From an uncultured Actinobaculum sp. (GTDB lineage: Bacteria; Actinomycetota; Actinomycetes; Actinomycetales; Actinomycetaceae): a DNA stretch of 64,000 nucleotides. The stretch lies in NCBI GenBank assembly GCA_938020505.1, contig CALIHR010000006.1, positions 62,001-126,000 on the forward strand. Direction: 5' to 3'. This document shows, one piece after another, positions 40,741 to 49,586 of the stretch; position 1 is the first letter of the stretch; every line of letters begins with the position of its first letter. A program made the position numbers and the translations under genes. The notes beneath the pieces are model-generated. The model searched no databases. It saw only the letters and a program-made list of their open reading frames with translations, and was not told the DNA's origin.

Positions 40741-41445
40741 CTAGTTGGCGTCGTCGTAGGCCGCTGGGTCTTCCAGCCGGTAAAGCATGTCGGGGGTGAC
40801 CAGCCGCGTGGCGACGGCGTGTTCGACGAGGCGCGCCCTTCGGTTGACGGCCAGTTTCTCGGGGCCGCCGTGCAGGCCGCGCACGCCGTAGCGGGTGAGC
40901 CGGTCGCAGACGTGGTCAAGCTTGCGGTTGAAACGGGTGATGGGCCAGCCGAGGCGGTCGGCGGCGTTCTGGGACGATGGAATGGAGGAGGTCGTCCCCC
41001 GGCCCGTCAGCACAGGCTCCGACAGGGCGAGCACGAGGAGCAGCTGGGAGTTTGTCAGCTCAATCGGGCCGATCGTCGTCGCCCCGGATTCGCTCGTCTC
41101 GGACACCGCGGAGGGGACGTAGGCCGGCTGATTGTTGACGAGCCGCATCTCGTAGGTGGTCCGCCCCGCGGTGAACAGCAGCGTCGTGTCCGCATAGACG
41201 AGCGGCAGCCGGGCGCCCGGCTGCAGGTACGCCTGGGTCACGCCTTCGGCGTCGGCCAGGGTGGCGGACAGGCGCGCGCCGATGTTCTCGATCCACCACA
41301 TTCCGTCGACGTGGGAGATGACGAGGAACCGGCGATGGAGGTACTGATTGTCGTCGAGTTCAAGCGGGCCTTCACGGCCCACGAGGAAGGGCTCGCCCGG
41401 ATCGATGTGGAACCACTCGCCGCAGAATTCAAGGGATAGGCTCAT
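40741..41445 (-). CDS. FHA-domain protein with C-terminal winged-helix-like domain
   Basis: A 234-residue phosphothreonine-reader. FHA features are VGREG (Arg24), LHRRFLVIS (37-44) and NIGARL (54-59). After a linker with SETSESGATT, residues 125-225 read ELTNSQLLLVLALSEPVL, then AADRLGWPITRFNRKLDHVC, a helical winged-helix pattern. It probably binds DNA or a partner under control of phosphorylation. The ATG at 41443-41445 overlaps the phosphatase stop by 4 bp (ATGA). Its role may be to bring the kinase to its target. Confidence 0.82.
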   Translation of the reverse strand: MSLSLEFCGEWFHIDPGEPFLVGREGPLELDDNQYLHRRFLVISHVDGMWWIENIGARLSATLADAEGVTQAYLQPGARLPLVYADTTLLFTAGRTTYEMRLVNNQPAYVPSAVSETSESGATTIGPIELTNSQLLLVLALSEPVLTGRGTTSSIPSSQNAADRLGWPITRFNRKLDHVCDRLTRYGVRGLHGGPEKLAVNRRARLVEHAVATRLVTPDMLYRLEDPAAYDDAN

Positions 41446-42215
41446 TCGGAAACCCCAATCTTCATCAATGCCACGGTGACGTTGTCGCGCCCGCCGCGAG
41501 TCAACGCTACATCGCGCAAAGCGAATGCGACAGCGTCGAGGCTGACTTCATCCTCGCCATCCTCGACATCCACAATAACCGAAGAGACGTCCGAATCGTC
41601 CAATTCGTCCGAAAGCCCGTCAGAGCAGACGATGATCGTATCTCCCTCGCGGGCGTCCACGTAAGAGGTCTCGAGGGTGGATTCGCCGTAGCTGCCCACC
41701 GCCCGGGTGATGACCGCCTTGCGGGGGTGGACTCGGGCCTCCTCCTCCGTCAGCTCGCCCTCGTCGATGAGCTCTTGGACGAGCGAGTGGTCGCGGGTCA
41801 GCCGCCGCAGCCGCCCGTCGCGCCACATGTAGACGCGCGAGTCGCCGATGTGGAAAACAAGCCACTTCCCCTCTTCCTCCATGTAGACGGCGCCGGCGAC
41901 GGTGGTGCCGGCTCCGGGCTGGGCGCCCACGCGGGTCGCGGTCTCCTCGATTTTGCCTTCTTTGATCACGGTGACGATCTTCGCCCTGGACTCGTCCACG
42001 CACCTTTGCAGCCTCGCGACTGCGTCCGCGCCTTCGACGCCGTCCCACGGGACAGCCGCCAAGGAGTCTATGACCGTCTGGGCCGCCTTGTCACCGACGA
42101 GGTGGCCGCCCATTCCGTCGGCGACGGCCAGGATGGGTGGGTGGAGGAGGTACCGATCCTCGTTCCTGAACCGGATTCTTCCGGGATCGGTCACTCCAGC
42201 CACTGTTATCTGCAT
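41442..42215 (-). CDS. PP2C-family protein phosphatase
   Basis: A 257-residue Mn/Mg-dependent Ser/Thr phosphatase with all motifs: DPGRIRFRNED (Asp20), ILAVADGMGGH (DG 33-34), FHIGDSRVYMW, IIVCSDGLSD, and GGRDNVTVALM. No membrane part, so cytosolic. First gene of the PP2C-FHA-kinase operon. TAAGGT (-10-like) ends 7 nt before the ATG at 42213-42215; the mRNA is probably leaderless. An upstream in-frame ATG at 42242 is less likely. Confidence 0.94.
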   Translation of the reverse strand: MQITVAGVTDPGRIRFRNEDRYLLHPPILAVADGMGGHLVGDKAAQTVIDSLAAVPWDGVEGADAVARLQRCVDESRAKIVTVIKEGKIEETATRVGAQPGAGTTVAGAVYMEEEGKWLVFHIGDSRVYMWRDGRLRRLTRDHSLVQELIDEGELTEEEARVHPRKAVITRAVGSYGESTLETSYVDAREGDTIIVCSDGLSDELDDSDVSSVIVDVEDGEDEVSLDAVAFALRDVALTRGGRDNVTVALMKIGVSE

Positions 42216-42222
42216 GCGAATA

Positions 42223-42228
42223 ACCTTA
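42223..42228 (-). promoter_or_regulatory. candidate -10 hexamer for the phosphatase operon
   Basis: TAAGGT then 7 nt then ATG on the minus strand. Confidence 0.45.
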
Positions 42229-42266
42229 CGACAGTTTTTCAAGCCAACCCTGAGAATGGGTACGAT

Positions 42267-43814
42267 TCACCTCAAGGAGGGGAAGGGTCCCCAGTAAGCG
42301 AGCATGAGGAGAAGAACGATCTGCCCCCCGAGCGCCGCACCGACGACGGCCGTGGCGCCCGCACGCATCTTAGGCTTCTTTTCGTGCCAGCGGAACGGAA
42401 CTCTGACGAAAAGCCACGCCGAAAGGAGCGCGGCTCCCTGGCAAGCGATCCACCCGCCTTGAACGACGATGAGATTCCGCTGGTACGACACAGCATAGTA
42501 GGCGAGGGCGACAAGGTACAGCACAAGGACACACCAGGCTACGATGATCCCGGCCGAAGACGCCACGACGCAGGCCCCCATTCCGCGCGTGTCAATGAGC
42601 CTCTTGCCGCGCACTCGCATGCGCCCGACGGCCAAAAGCAGCGACGAAACGATCAGCGCGAGCGCTCCGGCCCCCAGCGTGAGCATCAGCTGTTTTCCGG
42701 AGGCGAATTTGGGCGCCGAGGCCATCGTCTTTCCCTTGTAGGCCTGGACGGGTTTTTCGCCGGCGATCCTGGGCTCGGCCGAGGCAGTCGAGGGAAGGCC
42801 GTTGACCCAGTCGGAGACGTCCCTCATGGGGGCCGCCTGCGCGACGCCGTCGACCTTCAGCCCGTGCCCTCCCTTGTAGTAGCGGACCGTCAGGGAGTTG
42901 TTGCCCGCCTTTTCGAGGTCCGAGCGCATGATGACCGGCCCTTGGACCGTGGGCATCGACATGTCGTCCGTCCCGTAGACCATGAGGACGGGCATCGTCA
43001 TCTTCCTTTGGTACTGCGACACGTCGAAGTCGATGTACCGGAAATCCTCGCCGAACTGCTGGCCGACAAGCTTGGAGACGACCTCTCTCATTTGGCTGGG
43101 CGCGCCGAGCCGCCGCAGGTAGGCGTCCGCCGCCAGCGCCCCCTGCACGCGTATGGGCAGAACCGGGGCCGAGACGAGGACGACGAAGGAGACCGAGGGG
43201 TTGCGCGCCGCGATGATGGGCCCGATGAAGCATCCTTCCGAAACCGTGTACAGCCCGGACCTTTTGGGATCGACGCCCGGGACGTCGAGCAGGTGGGACA
43301 GCGCGTCCTCGTAGTCGTCGGCAAGCGCGAGGTAGTCGCGGTGCGTCGTCGAATAGTTCGCCGTCCGTTTCATCGGCACGAGGGTGGCTATGCCGGCTGA
43401 GGAGATGAGATCCGTGGATTCGTCAAAGTCGTTCGTCCCTTTCGTCCCCGTGCCGTGGACGAAGACGATTCCCGGAACGAGGCCGCGCACACCCACGGGA
43501 GTCGTCAGCTGCGCGGGAATGGACGTTCCGTCCCTCAGACGCACCTGCACCTGCCGCTTTTCGATCCGATACGTGCCCACAGGCGGCGAAGGTGCCTTGC
43601 CGACGACGGCGGTGTCCGACGTCTCCGGGACGACGACGGAGCGCATCGGCTCGGGATTCCATCGCGGGCCGGCCCAGCTTCCCCACATCCCGAGAAGGAA
43701 GACGACGAGAATCCACGCGAGGAGCCTCGGGTGGCGCGCGGGCAGCGCTCGCGCCTCACGCCGCCCGGCGTGCGACGTCGAGGCCTCGCCCGCGGCTCTC
43801 CTCCGGGCGGCCAT
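42267..43814 (-). CDS. membrane-anchored alpha/beta hydrolase
   Basis: A 515-residue protein. One N-terminal membrane segment (about 31-48) precedes an exported alpha/beta-hydrolase domain: VPGIVFVHGTGTKGTNDFDE (oxyanion region), TVSEGCFIGP with the nucleophile Ser, VYGTDDMSMP with the Asp, and GGHGLKVDG with the His. Four C-terminal membrane segments (about 365-510) follow, an uncommon layout. Substrate unknown. The start touches the era stop directly (TAG then ATG), so translation is coupled. It lies between era and the phosphatase operon on the same strand. Confidence 0.86.
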   Translation of the reverse strand: MAARRRAAGEASTSHAGRREARALPARHPRLLAWILVVFLLGMWGSWAGPRWNPEPMRSVVVPETSDTAVVGKAPSPPVGTYRIEKRQVQVRLRDGTSIPAQLTTPVGVRGLVPGIVFVHGTGTKGTNDFDESTDLISSAGIATLVPMKRTANYSTTHRDYLALADDYEDALSHLLDVPGVDPKRSGLYTVSEGCFIGPIIAARNPSVSFVVLVSAPVLPIRVQGALAADAYLRRLGAPSQMREVVSKLVGQQFGEDFRYIDFDVSQYQRKMTMPVLMVYGTDDMSMPTVQGPVIMRSDLEKAGNNSLTVRYYKGGHGLKVDGVAQAAPMRDVSDWVNGLPSTASAEPRIAGEKPVQAYKGKTMASAPKFASGKQLMLTLGAGALALIVSSLLLAVGRMRVRGKRLIDTRGMGACVVASSAGIIVAWCVLVLYLVALAYYAVSYQRNLIVVQGGWIACQGAALLSAWLFVRVPFRWHEKKPKMRAGATAVVGAALGGQIVLLLMLAYWGPFPSLR

Positions 43815-44705
43815 CTAGAAGCCCAACCGTCCCATTTTCTTGGGGTCGCGCTGCCAGTCTTTCGTCACCTTCACGTGGAGGTCGAGGCTGACTTTCCTGC
43901 CCAGGAGCCTCTCGATCGCCTTGCGGGCGCGCACTCTGATGCGTTTGAGCTGGGCCCCTCCTCGGCCGATGACGATGCCCTTCTGGGAATCGCGTTCGAC
44001 GTGGAGGCTGACGTGGATGCGGTCGCCGACGACCTCCTCGATCGTCACGGCCAGGGAATGCGGGAGCTCGTCGCGCAGATCCCTCAGAGCCGCCTCACGC
44101 ACGAGCTCGGTTATCAGCGTTTCCTCGCTTTCGTCGGTCACGGCGTCGCGAGGGTAGAGGGGCGGGCTTTCGGGCATCCTCTCGACGAGGAGCGAGGCCA
44201 AAAGCTCGACCCGCTCCCCCTTTGCCGCGCTGACGGGGACGACCTCCGCGAAGTCGGCCAGCTCGGAGACTTCCTGGAGCCGCCTTGCCAGGGCCGCGCG
44301 ACCGACGAGGTCGGATTTCGTCACCGCCGCGACGATCGAGGCCTTCTTCGAGGCGAGTTTCGAGACGAGGCCCAGGAGGAAGCGGTCGCCGGGGCCCGTC
44401 GCCTCGTCGGCGGGAAGGCACATGACGACGGCGTCGACGTCGCTCAGGGAGTCGCGGACCATGTCGTTGAGCCTTTCGCCCAGCAGCGTGCGGGGGCGGT
44501 GCAGGCCAGGCGTGTCGACGAGGATGAGCTGGCCGCCCCCGCGGTTGACGACGGCTCTGACAACCCGCCGGGTGGTTTCGGGGCGGTCCGAGGTTATTGC
44601 GACCTTTTGGCCGACGAGTGCGTTGGTCAGGGTCGACTTTCCCGTGTTCGGCCGCCCGACGACGCACACGAACCCCGCTCTGAAGCCCTCGGGCCAGTCA
44701 TTCAT
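43815..44705 (-). CDS. era: GTPase Era
   Basis: A 296-residue GTPase for 16S rRNA maturation. The P-loop is GRPNTGKST (17-25), G3 is DTPG, G4 is TKSD, and the C-terminal KH domain has VIGRGGAQLKRIRVRARKAI. Length is typical. The ATG at 44703-44705 lies 8 bp inside the end of the CBS-domain gene. Part of the phoH-ybeY-CBS-era run common in actinobacteria. Confidence 0.96.
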   Translation of the reverse strand: MNDWPEGFRAGFVCVVGRPNTGKSTLTNALVGQKVAITSDRPETTRRVVRAVVNRGGGQLILVDTPGLHRPRTLLGERLNDMVRDSLSDVDAVVMCLPADEATGPGDRFLLGLVSKLASKKASIVAAVTKSDLVGRAALARRLQEVSELADFAEVVPVSAAKGERVELLASLLVERMPESPPLYPRDAVTDESEETLITELVREAALRDLRDELPHSLAVTIEEVVGDRIHVSLHVERDSQKGIVIGRGGAQLKRIRVRARKAIERLLGRKVSLDLHVKVTKDWQRDPKKMGRLGF

Positions 44706-45945
44706 CTGATTCTCCTTCGTCTTCTCGACGGGCGAGGACGGTCCACAGCCTTCTCCTGCGGCCTTGGAATCGGTCGGCCGTCAGACTGATGCCGCCGATG
44801 GACGCTCGGCTGCCCGCGATGGGAACCCTGCCGATGAGCTTGGCGAAGAGGCCTCCCACGGTGTCGACGTCGTCGTCGTCGAGTTTAACGCCGAAGAGCT
44901 CGCCGAGGTCGGCGATCGGCAGGCGGGCGGGGACCCTGTACACCCCCTCTTCGACGACGTCGACCTCGGGGGCGCTTCGGTCGTGCTCGTCGGAGATCTC
45001 GCCGACCAGCTCCTCGACGAGGTCCTCGATCGTCACGAGGCCCGCTATTCCGCCGTACTCGTCGACGACGAGCGCGATGTGCACCTGGTTGGCCTGCATT
45101 TCGCGCATGAGGTCGTCGACCACTTTCGTCTCGGGGACGAAAACGGGCTCGCGCATGAGGTCGGCGACGGTGAGGGACTCCGTGTTCCCGCGCAGCCAGC
45201 GGCGCAGGACGTCCTTGAGGTAGAGGACTCCATGCAGATCGTCGGCGGATTCGCCGACCGCGGGGACACGCGAGAAGCCCGAGCGCGTGAACAGTGACAT
45301 CGCCTTGTCCAACGGTGCGTCGACGCCGATGGAGACCATGTCGGTGCGGGGGACCATCACCTCGCGCACGAGCGTGTGGTTGAAGTCGAACACGGATTGG
45401 AGAAGCTCGCGGTCGGATTCGTCGAGGACCGTCGAGTCCGAGACCCTTTCGACCATGACGGCCAGCTGATCCTCGTGCAGCTGCTCGAATTCTTCGTCGT
45501 CGGCCTCCCCCTCGCGCACCACCGAGGAGGCGACCGAGGTGGCCAGGGCGGCCGGAAGGGAAATGAGCGCAAGCGTTTCGACGGGCCGCCTCGCTCCTAT
45601 CGACGTCGGAGAGACGACTCTCAGCATCAGAGAGACAGCGGCTGTCAGGGCGAGATATCCGCCGACGGCCTCCCACCACTCGTCAAACGCCGAGGCAAGC
45701 GCAAGCGCCGCGAGGACGGCGGCGAGCGAGGTGAAGAAGACGCGCAGCGAGATGAGCCCCGTGATGGCCGCCTGCCGCCTGGAGACGATCGAGAGCATTC
45801 TCTTCGAGGCCTTCGGCGCGTCCGCCGCCTCGGCCCGGGTGATCCGGCCCAGCGCGGTCAGACCCGCGGAAAAGAGAGCGCCGATGCTATAGCACACGAA
45901 CGCGAGCGCGGCGAGCGCCGCGAGAGGCACGTTGGAGCCGCTCAT
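44698..45945 (-). CDS. CNNM/CorC-type membrane protein with CBS pair
   Basis: A 415-residue protein of the hemolysin-C/CorC family. About four N-terminal membrane helices (residues 5-140) form the DUF21/CNNM domain, then a CBS pair (VMVPRTDMVSIGVD, then LVVDEYGGIAGLVTIEDLVEELVG) and a C-terminal CorC_HlyC domain (DLGELFGVKLDDDDVDTVGG). Family members are linked to divalent cation or Mg/Co handling; hemolytic activity is not implied. Overlaps ybeY by 4 bp (ATGA) and era by 8 bp. Confidence 0.92.
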   Translation of the reverse strand: MSGSNVPLAALAALAFVCYSIGALFSAGLTALGRITRAEAADAPKASKRMLSIVSRRQAAITGLISLRVFFTSLAAVLAALALASAFDEWWEAVGGYLALTAAVSLMLRVVSPTSIGARRPVETLALISLPAALATSVASSVVREGEADDEEFEQLHEDQLAVMVERVSDSTVLDESDRELLQSVFDFNHTLVREVMVPRTDMVSIGVDAPLDKAMSLFTRSGFSRVPAVGESADDLHGVLYLKDVLRRWLRGNTESLTVADLMREPVFVPETKVVDDLMREMQANQVHIALVVDEYGGIAGLVTIEDLVEELVGEISDEHDRSAPEVDVVEEGVYRVPARLPIADLGELFGVKLDDDDVDTVGGLFAKLIGRVPIAGSRASIGGISLTADRFQGRRRRLWTVLARREDEGESDE

Positions 45946-46436
45946 ATTTCAGTCGGTTCGGGCGCGACGGGGTCGGCTCGCCTGCCGGCCAGGAAGGTGA
46001 GCAGCAGTTGCCGCTGGAGGTCGAACATTTCTCGCCGCTCGTCTTCCTCGGCGTGGTCGTACCCCAGAAGGTGGAGGATCCCGTGGGTTACGAGGAGGAG
46101 GACCTCCTCGGCGACGGCGTGCCCGGCTGTGTAGGCCTGCCTGGCGGCGACCTGCGGGCACACGACGATGTCCCCCAGCACCCCTTCGCGGGGCTCCTCC
46201 CCTATCGGCGCCGGCCGAAGCTCGTCCATCGGAAACGAGAGGACGTCCGTGGGCCCGTCAAGGTCCATCCATTCGACGTGGAGCCTGGCCATGGACTCCT
46301 CGTCTTGGAAGAGGACGTTGAGTTCCGCGGCAGGATGCACGCGCATGCGGTCCAGGACGAACCTGGCCAGGTCCGAGACCTCCTTGAGGTCGATTCCCGG
46401 AGCGAAACCCGATTCGTCGTTGACGTCGATGCTCAT
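45942..46436 (-). CDS. ybeY: endoribonuclease YbeY
   Basis: A 164-residue zinc endonuclease in rRNA maturation and ribosome quality control. The metal motif HGILHLLGYDH gives His118, His122 and His128. It also has DVLSFPMDE and GDIVVCPQVA. Length is typical. It overlaps phoH by 4 bp upstream and the CBS gene by 4 bp downstream, so the run is translationally coupled. Confidence 0.96.
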   Translation of the reverse strand: MSIDVNDESGFAPGIDLKEVSDLARFVLDRMRVHPAAELNVLFQDEESMARLHVEWMDLDGPTDVLSFPMDELRPAPIGEEPREGVLGDIVVCPQVAARQAYTAGHAVAEEVLLLVTHGILHLLGYDHAEEDERREMFDLQRQLLLTFLAGRRADPVAPEPTEI

Positions 46437-47572
46437 CTGTTTTCCCTTTCGAGGCGCCTTCGGAGGCGCCCGTCGTTGCGAAGCCCTTCGCCGACGCCTT
46501 CGCCGTCCCCGCCGCGGAAGCCTCGATGCCCTTCGCGAAGGCCGCCGCGCCGCTCGCGGGAATCCGCGCCGGGTCCGTCCCCGCGTCCCGCCCCGAGCTC
46601 TTCACGATCGCAAGCGCGGGCCTCGTCCCACCGGGCGTAGGCGTCGATGATCTCGCTGACGAGCCTGTGGCGGACGACGTCGGCGGAGCTGAGCTCGCAA
46701 AAGCGTATCCCCGGAATGTCGCGAAGAATGCGCCTGACGAGGCGAAGGCCGGACTCGGTTTTCCCGGGAAGGTCGATCTGGGTGACGTCGCCGGTGACGA
46801 CCATGGTCGAGCCGAAGCCGAGGCGGGTGAGGAACATTTTCATCTGCTCGGGCGTCGTGTTCTGGGCCTCGTCGAGGATGACGAACGCGTCGTCGAGAGT
46901 CCTGCCGCGCATGTAGGCCAGCGGCGCCACTTCCACCGTTCCGGCGGCCATGAGTTTGGGGATCGACTCGGGGTCCAGCATCCCGTACATCGCGTCGTAC
47001 AGGGGGCGCAGGTACGGGTCGATCTTGTCCGTGAGCGAGCCCGGCAGGAAGCCCAGCGACTCGCCGGCCTCGACGGCCGGGCGCGTGAGGATGATCTTCG
47101 AGACCCGCCGCTTGTTGAGGGCGTCCACGGCCTTGGCCATCGCCAGATACGTCTTTCCCGTTCCGGCCGGCCCGATCCCGAAGGTCACGGTGTTTTCGTC
47201 GATCGCGTCCACGTAGGCCTTCTGGCCGAGGGTTTTGGGGCGGATGGTCTTGCCGTGCGCCGACAGGATGTCGTGGGTGAGCATGTCGGAGGGGCGCATG
47301 ACGCCGTCGCGCGAGATGGCGATCGCCCGTTGGACCGCGTCGAGGGTCAAATGCTGGCCCGACTGGACCACGTCCACCAGCTCGCCGATGAGCGCCTCGG
47401 CGAAATCCAGGCGCGACTCTTCGCCCGCCAACGTGATCTGGTGGTCGAGGACGTGAAGCGTCACGGGCGCGAGCCCGGTTTCGAGCGCGCGCAGCACTTC
47501 GTCCCGGTATCCCAGAAGATTGATCATCGAGATGTGCGCGGGAACGGAGATCGTTCGCGTCGACGTAGCCAT
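46433..47572 (-). CDS. phoH: PhoH-like ATPase
   Basis: A 379-residue PhoH. The Walker A GPAGTGKT is at 134-141, with RPAVEAGESLGFLPG and VILDEAQNTTPEQMKM (Walker B) and VTGDVTQIDLPG following. Its function is unsettled but it lies next to ybeY and era in many genomes, suggesting RNA handling. The last 50 residues are an Arg/Gly-rich low-complexity tail. A TAGAAT hexamer ends 7 nt before the ATG at 47570-47572; GGAGG is too close to act as a normal ribosome-binding site, so a leaderless start is likely. Confidence 0.93.
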   Translation of the reverse strand: MATSTRTISVPAHISMINLLGYRDEVLRALETGLAPVTLHVLDHQITLAGEESRLDFAEALIGELVDVVQSGQHLTLDAVQRAIAISRDGVMRPSDMLTHDILSAHGKTIRPKTLGQKAYVDAIDENTVTFGIGPAGTGKTYLAMAKAVDALNKRRVSKIILTRPAVEAGESLGFLPGSLTDKIDPYLRPLYDAMYGMLDPESIPKLMAAGTVEVAPLAYMRGRTLDDAFVILDEAQNTTPEQMKMFLTRLGFGSTMVVTGDVTQIDLPGKTESGLRLVRRILRDIPGIRFCELSSADVVRHRLVSEIIDAYARWDEARACDREELGAGRGDGPGADSRERRGGLREGHRGFRGGDGEGVGEGLRNDGRLRRRLERENR

Positions 47573-47579
47573 GCCTCCG

Positions 47580-47585
47580 ATTCTA
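47580..47585 (-). promoter_or_regulatory. candidate -10 hexamer for leaderless phoH
   Basis: TAGAAT followed by 7 nt and the phoH ATG. It could drive the phoH-ybeY-CBS-era run. Confidence 0.45.
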
Positions 47586-47599
47586 GCCGGGTTCCGTTT

Positions 47600-48463
47600 C
47601 TAGCCGGCCGCGCCGCGCATGCCCGACAGGGCCGCGACGGCGAACGGGCCGGCGCTGGACGAGCGCAGGACGTTGGGGCTCAAAAGCGCCGTCCGCCCTC
47701 CGATCCGCTCGAAGGCGCCGATCTCTTCTTGCGTCAGGCCGCCCTCCGGGCCGACGACGATCCACAGGTTCTCCGAGCCCTGCAATCCCGCCCTCGCGAT
47801 GGGCACGTCGGCCTCCTCGTAGCACACGAGCAGATCGGCGCCTTCCGCCGATGCGAGCCGAAGCGCCTGCGGCGTCGTGCACACGTCGAGGACCTCGGGA
47901 ATCCACGCCCGCCGCGACTGCTTGGAAGCCGCCAAAACGACCGATTCCCAGCGCCGCCGCGCCCTTTCCTCCTTGCCCTTCCAATTGGCCACGGCACGGG
48001 CGCTCGCCCAGGGGACGAAGCGCCAGACCCCGTACTCGGTTGCCGTCTCCACCGCCTGCTCGTCCCGCGAGCCCTTGGCCAAGGCTTGGAGGAGGGTGAT
48101 GCGGGGCGACGGCGCCGGCTCGCGCTCGAATCCGAGCACCTCCAGTTCGACTTCCCCCTTCGACACGCCGACGACCGCGCACCGGGCCCTGCCCCCGCGC
48201 CCGTCGACGACGTCGATCTCCTCCCCCGGGCTCGCCCTTTTGACCGTTGCGGCGTGGTGGCCTTCCGGCCCCGCCAGAACAAACCGATCCCCGGGCCGGC
48301 AAGGCAGCGGGCGGCGCTCGCCGGGCGGCTGATTACGGGAGTCTGCCGGATGGGCGGAGTCGGAGGTCATGCCGCCGCGTCTGGGAGGCAACCCGTCCCG
48401 GCGGCCGGGAGTCGAGCCCGAGCGCACTCCGACGCCGGGCGCGAGGTAGACCGGGCGGGTCAT
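47600..48463 (-). CDS. rsmE: 16S rRNA m3U1498 methyltransferase
   Basis: A 287-residue SPOUT methylase. The N-terminal PUA-like domain is interrupted by a Pro/Arg/Ser-rich insertion of about 40 residues after MTRPVYLAPGVG. Later parts are LAGPEGHHAATVKR, LLQALAKGSRDEQAVETATE, and the SAM knot VVGPEGGLTQEEI with LRSSSAGP. The ATG at 48461-48463 overlaps the dnaJ stop by 4 bp (ATGA), which fixes the start. The usual partner of dnaJ in actinobacteria. Confidence 0.94.
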   Translation of the reverse strand: MTRPVYLAPGVGVRSGSTPGRRDGLPPRRGGMTSDSAHPADSRNQPPGERRPLPCRPGDRFVLAGPEGHHAATVKRASPGEEIDVVDGRGGRARCAVVGVSKGEVELEVLGFEREPAPSPRITLLQALAKGSRDEQAVETATEYGVWRFVPWASARAVANWKGKEERARRRWESVVLAASKQSRRAWIPEVLDVCTTPQALRLASAEGADLLVCYEEADVPIARAGLQGSENLWIVVGPEGGLTQEEIGAFERIGGRTALLSPNVLRSSSAGPFAVAALSGMRGAAG

Positions 48464-49572
48464 GAGCGAAGCTTGTCCCGGAGCTTGGAGAAGAATCCGC
48501 CCTGCTGGACGAGGCGGGCCGCGGGCATTTCCTCTCCCCGCATGCGCGCGAGCTTTTCGAGGAGGCTGCGCTGGGCGTCGTCGAGCTTCGTGGGGGTCTT
48601 GACGTCGAGGACCACCCTGAGGTCGCCGCGTCCCTCCCTCTGGAGCCTGCCGACGCCCAGCCCCGAAAGCTTGATCGTGTGGCCGGCGTCGGCCCCCTCG
48701 GGCACGTCCACCGTCACCGGGCCGTCGAACGTCTCGATCTCAATCGAGCAGCCCAGCGCGCTCGCGGTCATGGGTATCTCGAGCTCGCACACCAGGTCGT
48801 CGCCGTCGCGGCGGAAGACCTTGTCCCTGCCCACGCGCACCTCGACGAACAGGTCGCCTGGCCCGCCGCCTTCGACGCCCGCCTCGCCCTTGCCGGCGAC
48901 GCGAATCCGCATGCCGTCCTCGACGCCCGCCGGAATCCGGACGTGGACGGTGCTCGTTCCGCGGACGCGGCCCTGACCGGAGCAGTCTGCGCACGGCGTG
49001 AGGATGACGGTGCCGAAGCCGTGGCAGGTCGGGCACGCCATTTGCGTGACCATCTGGCCGAGGATGGAGTTCGCGACCCTTTGCACCGTGCCGGCGCCGT
49101 CGCACTCCGAGCAGGTGACGGGCTCGGTTCCGGGCGCGGCCGCCGTCCCGTGGCAGGTTTCGCATTCGACCGCGAGGGTGTGGGTGATGTCGCGTTCGAC
49201 GCCGAAGACGACGTCGCGCAGGGACAGCGTCACGGTCACAAGGGAGTCTTGGCCGCGTCTTCCCCTGGAGGCCGGGCCGCGGGCGGCGCCGGACATTCCG
49301 CCGAAGAAGGTCTCGAAAATGTCGGCGAAGCCGCCGAAGCCCCCGGCCGATCCGCCGCCGCGCAGAGCGTCCGTGCCGCCGAGGTCGTACATTCTCCTCG
49401 ACTCGGCGTCGGAAAGGACGTCGTAGGCCTCGTTGACCGCCTTGAACTCGTCGGCTTTTTCAGGGCCTGCGACGTCTGGATGAAGCCTGCGCGCACGCTT
49501 GCGGTAGGCCTTTTTGATCTCCTCCTGCGAGGCGGAGCGGGAAACACCGAGAATTTGATAGTAGTCAGCCAA
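48460..49572 (-). CDS. dnaJ: chaperone DnaJ
   Basis: A 370-residue type I J protein. It has the J domain with HPD at 31-33, a Gly/Phe linker (GGGSAGGFGGFADIFETFFGG), four zinc-finger motifs CETCHGTA, CSECDGAG, CPTCHGFG and CADCSGQG, and the C-terminal substrate domains. It assists DnaK. No dnaK or grpE is nearby; this is the second dnaJ-type gene normally found beside hrcA. It follows hrcA by 14 bp and is under its CIRCE promoter. Confidence 0.97.
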   Translation of the reverse strand: MADYYQILGVSRSASQEEIKKAYRKRARRLHPDVAGPEKADEFKAVNEAYDVLSDAESRRMYDLGGTDALRGGGSAGGFGGFADIFETFFGGMSGAARGPASRGRRGQDSLVTVTLSLRDVVFGVERDITHTLAVECETCHGTAAAPGTEPVTCSECDGAGTVQRVANSILGQMVTQMACPTCHGFGTVILTPCADCSGQGRVRGTSTVHVRIPAGVEDGMRIRVAGKGEAGVEGGGPGDLFVEVRVGRDKVFRRDGDDLVCELEIPMTASALGCSIEIETFDGPVTVDVPEGADAGHTIKLSGLGVGRLQREGRGDLRVVLDVKTPTKLDDAQRSLLEKLARMRGEEMPAARLVQQGGFFSKLRDKLRS

Positions 49573-49586
49573 TTTGTCTTACTTCT

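Noticed and set aside
44698..45945. Annotation as a hemolysin toxin
   Set aside because: The DUF21-CBS-CorC layout is that of ion-transport or Mg/Co-related proteins; hemolysin naming is historical and nothing here indicates toxicity.
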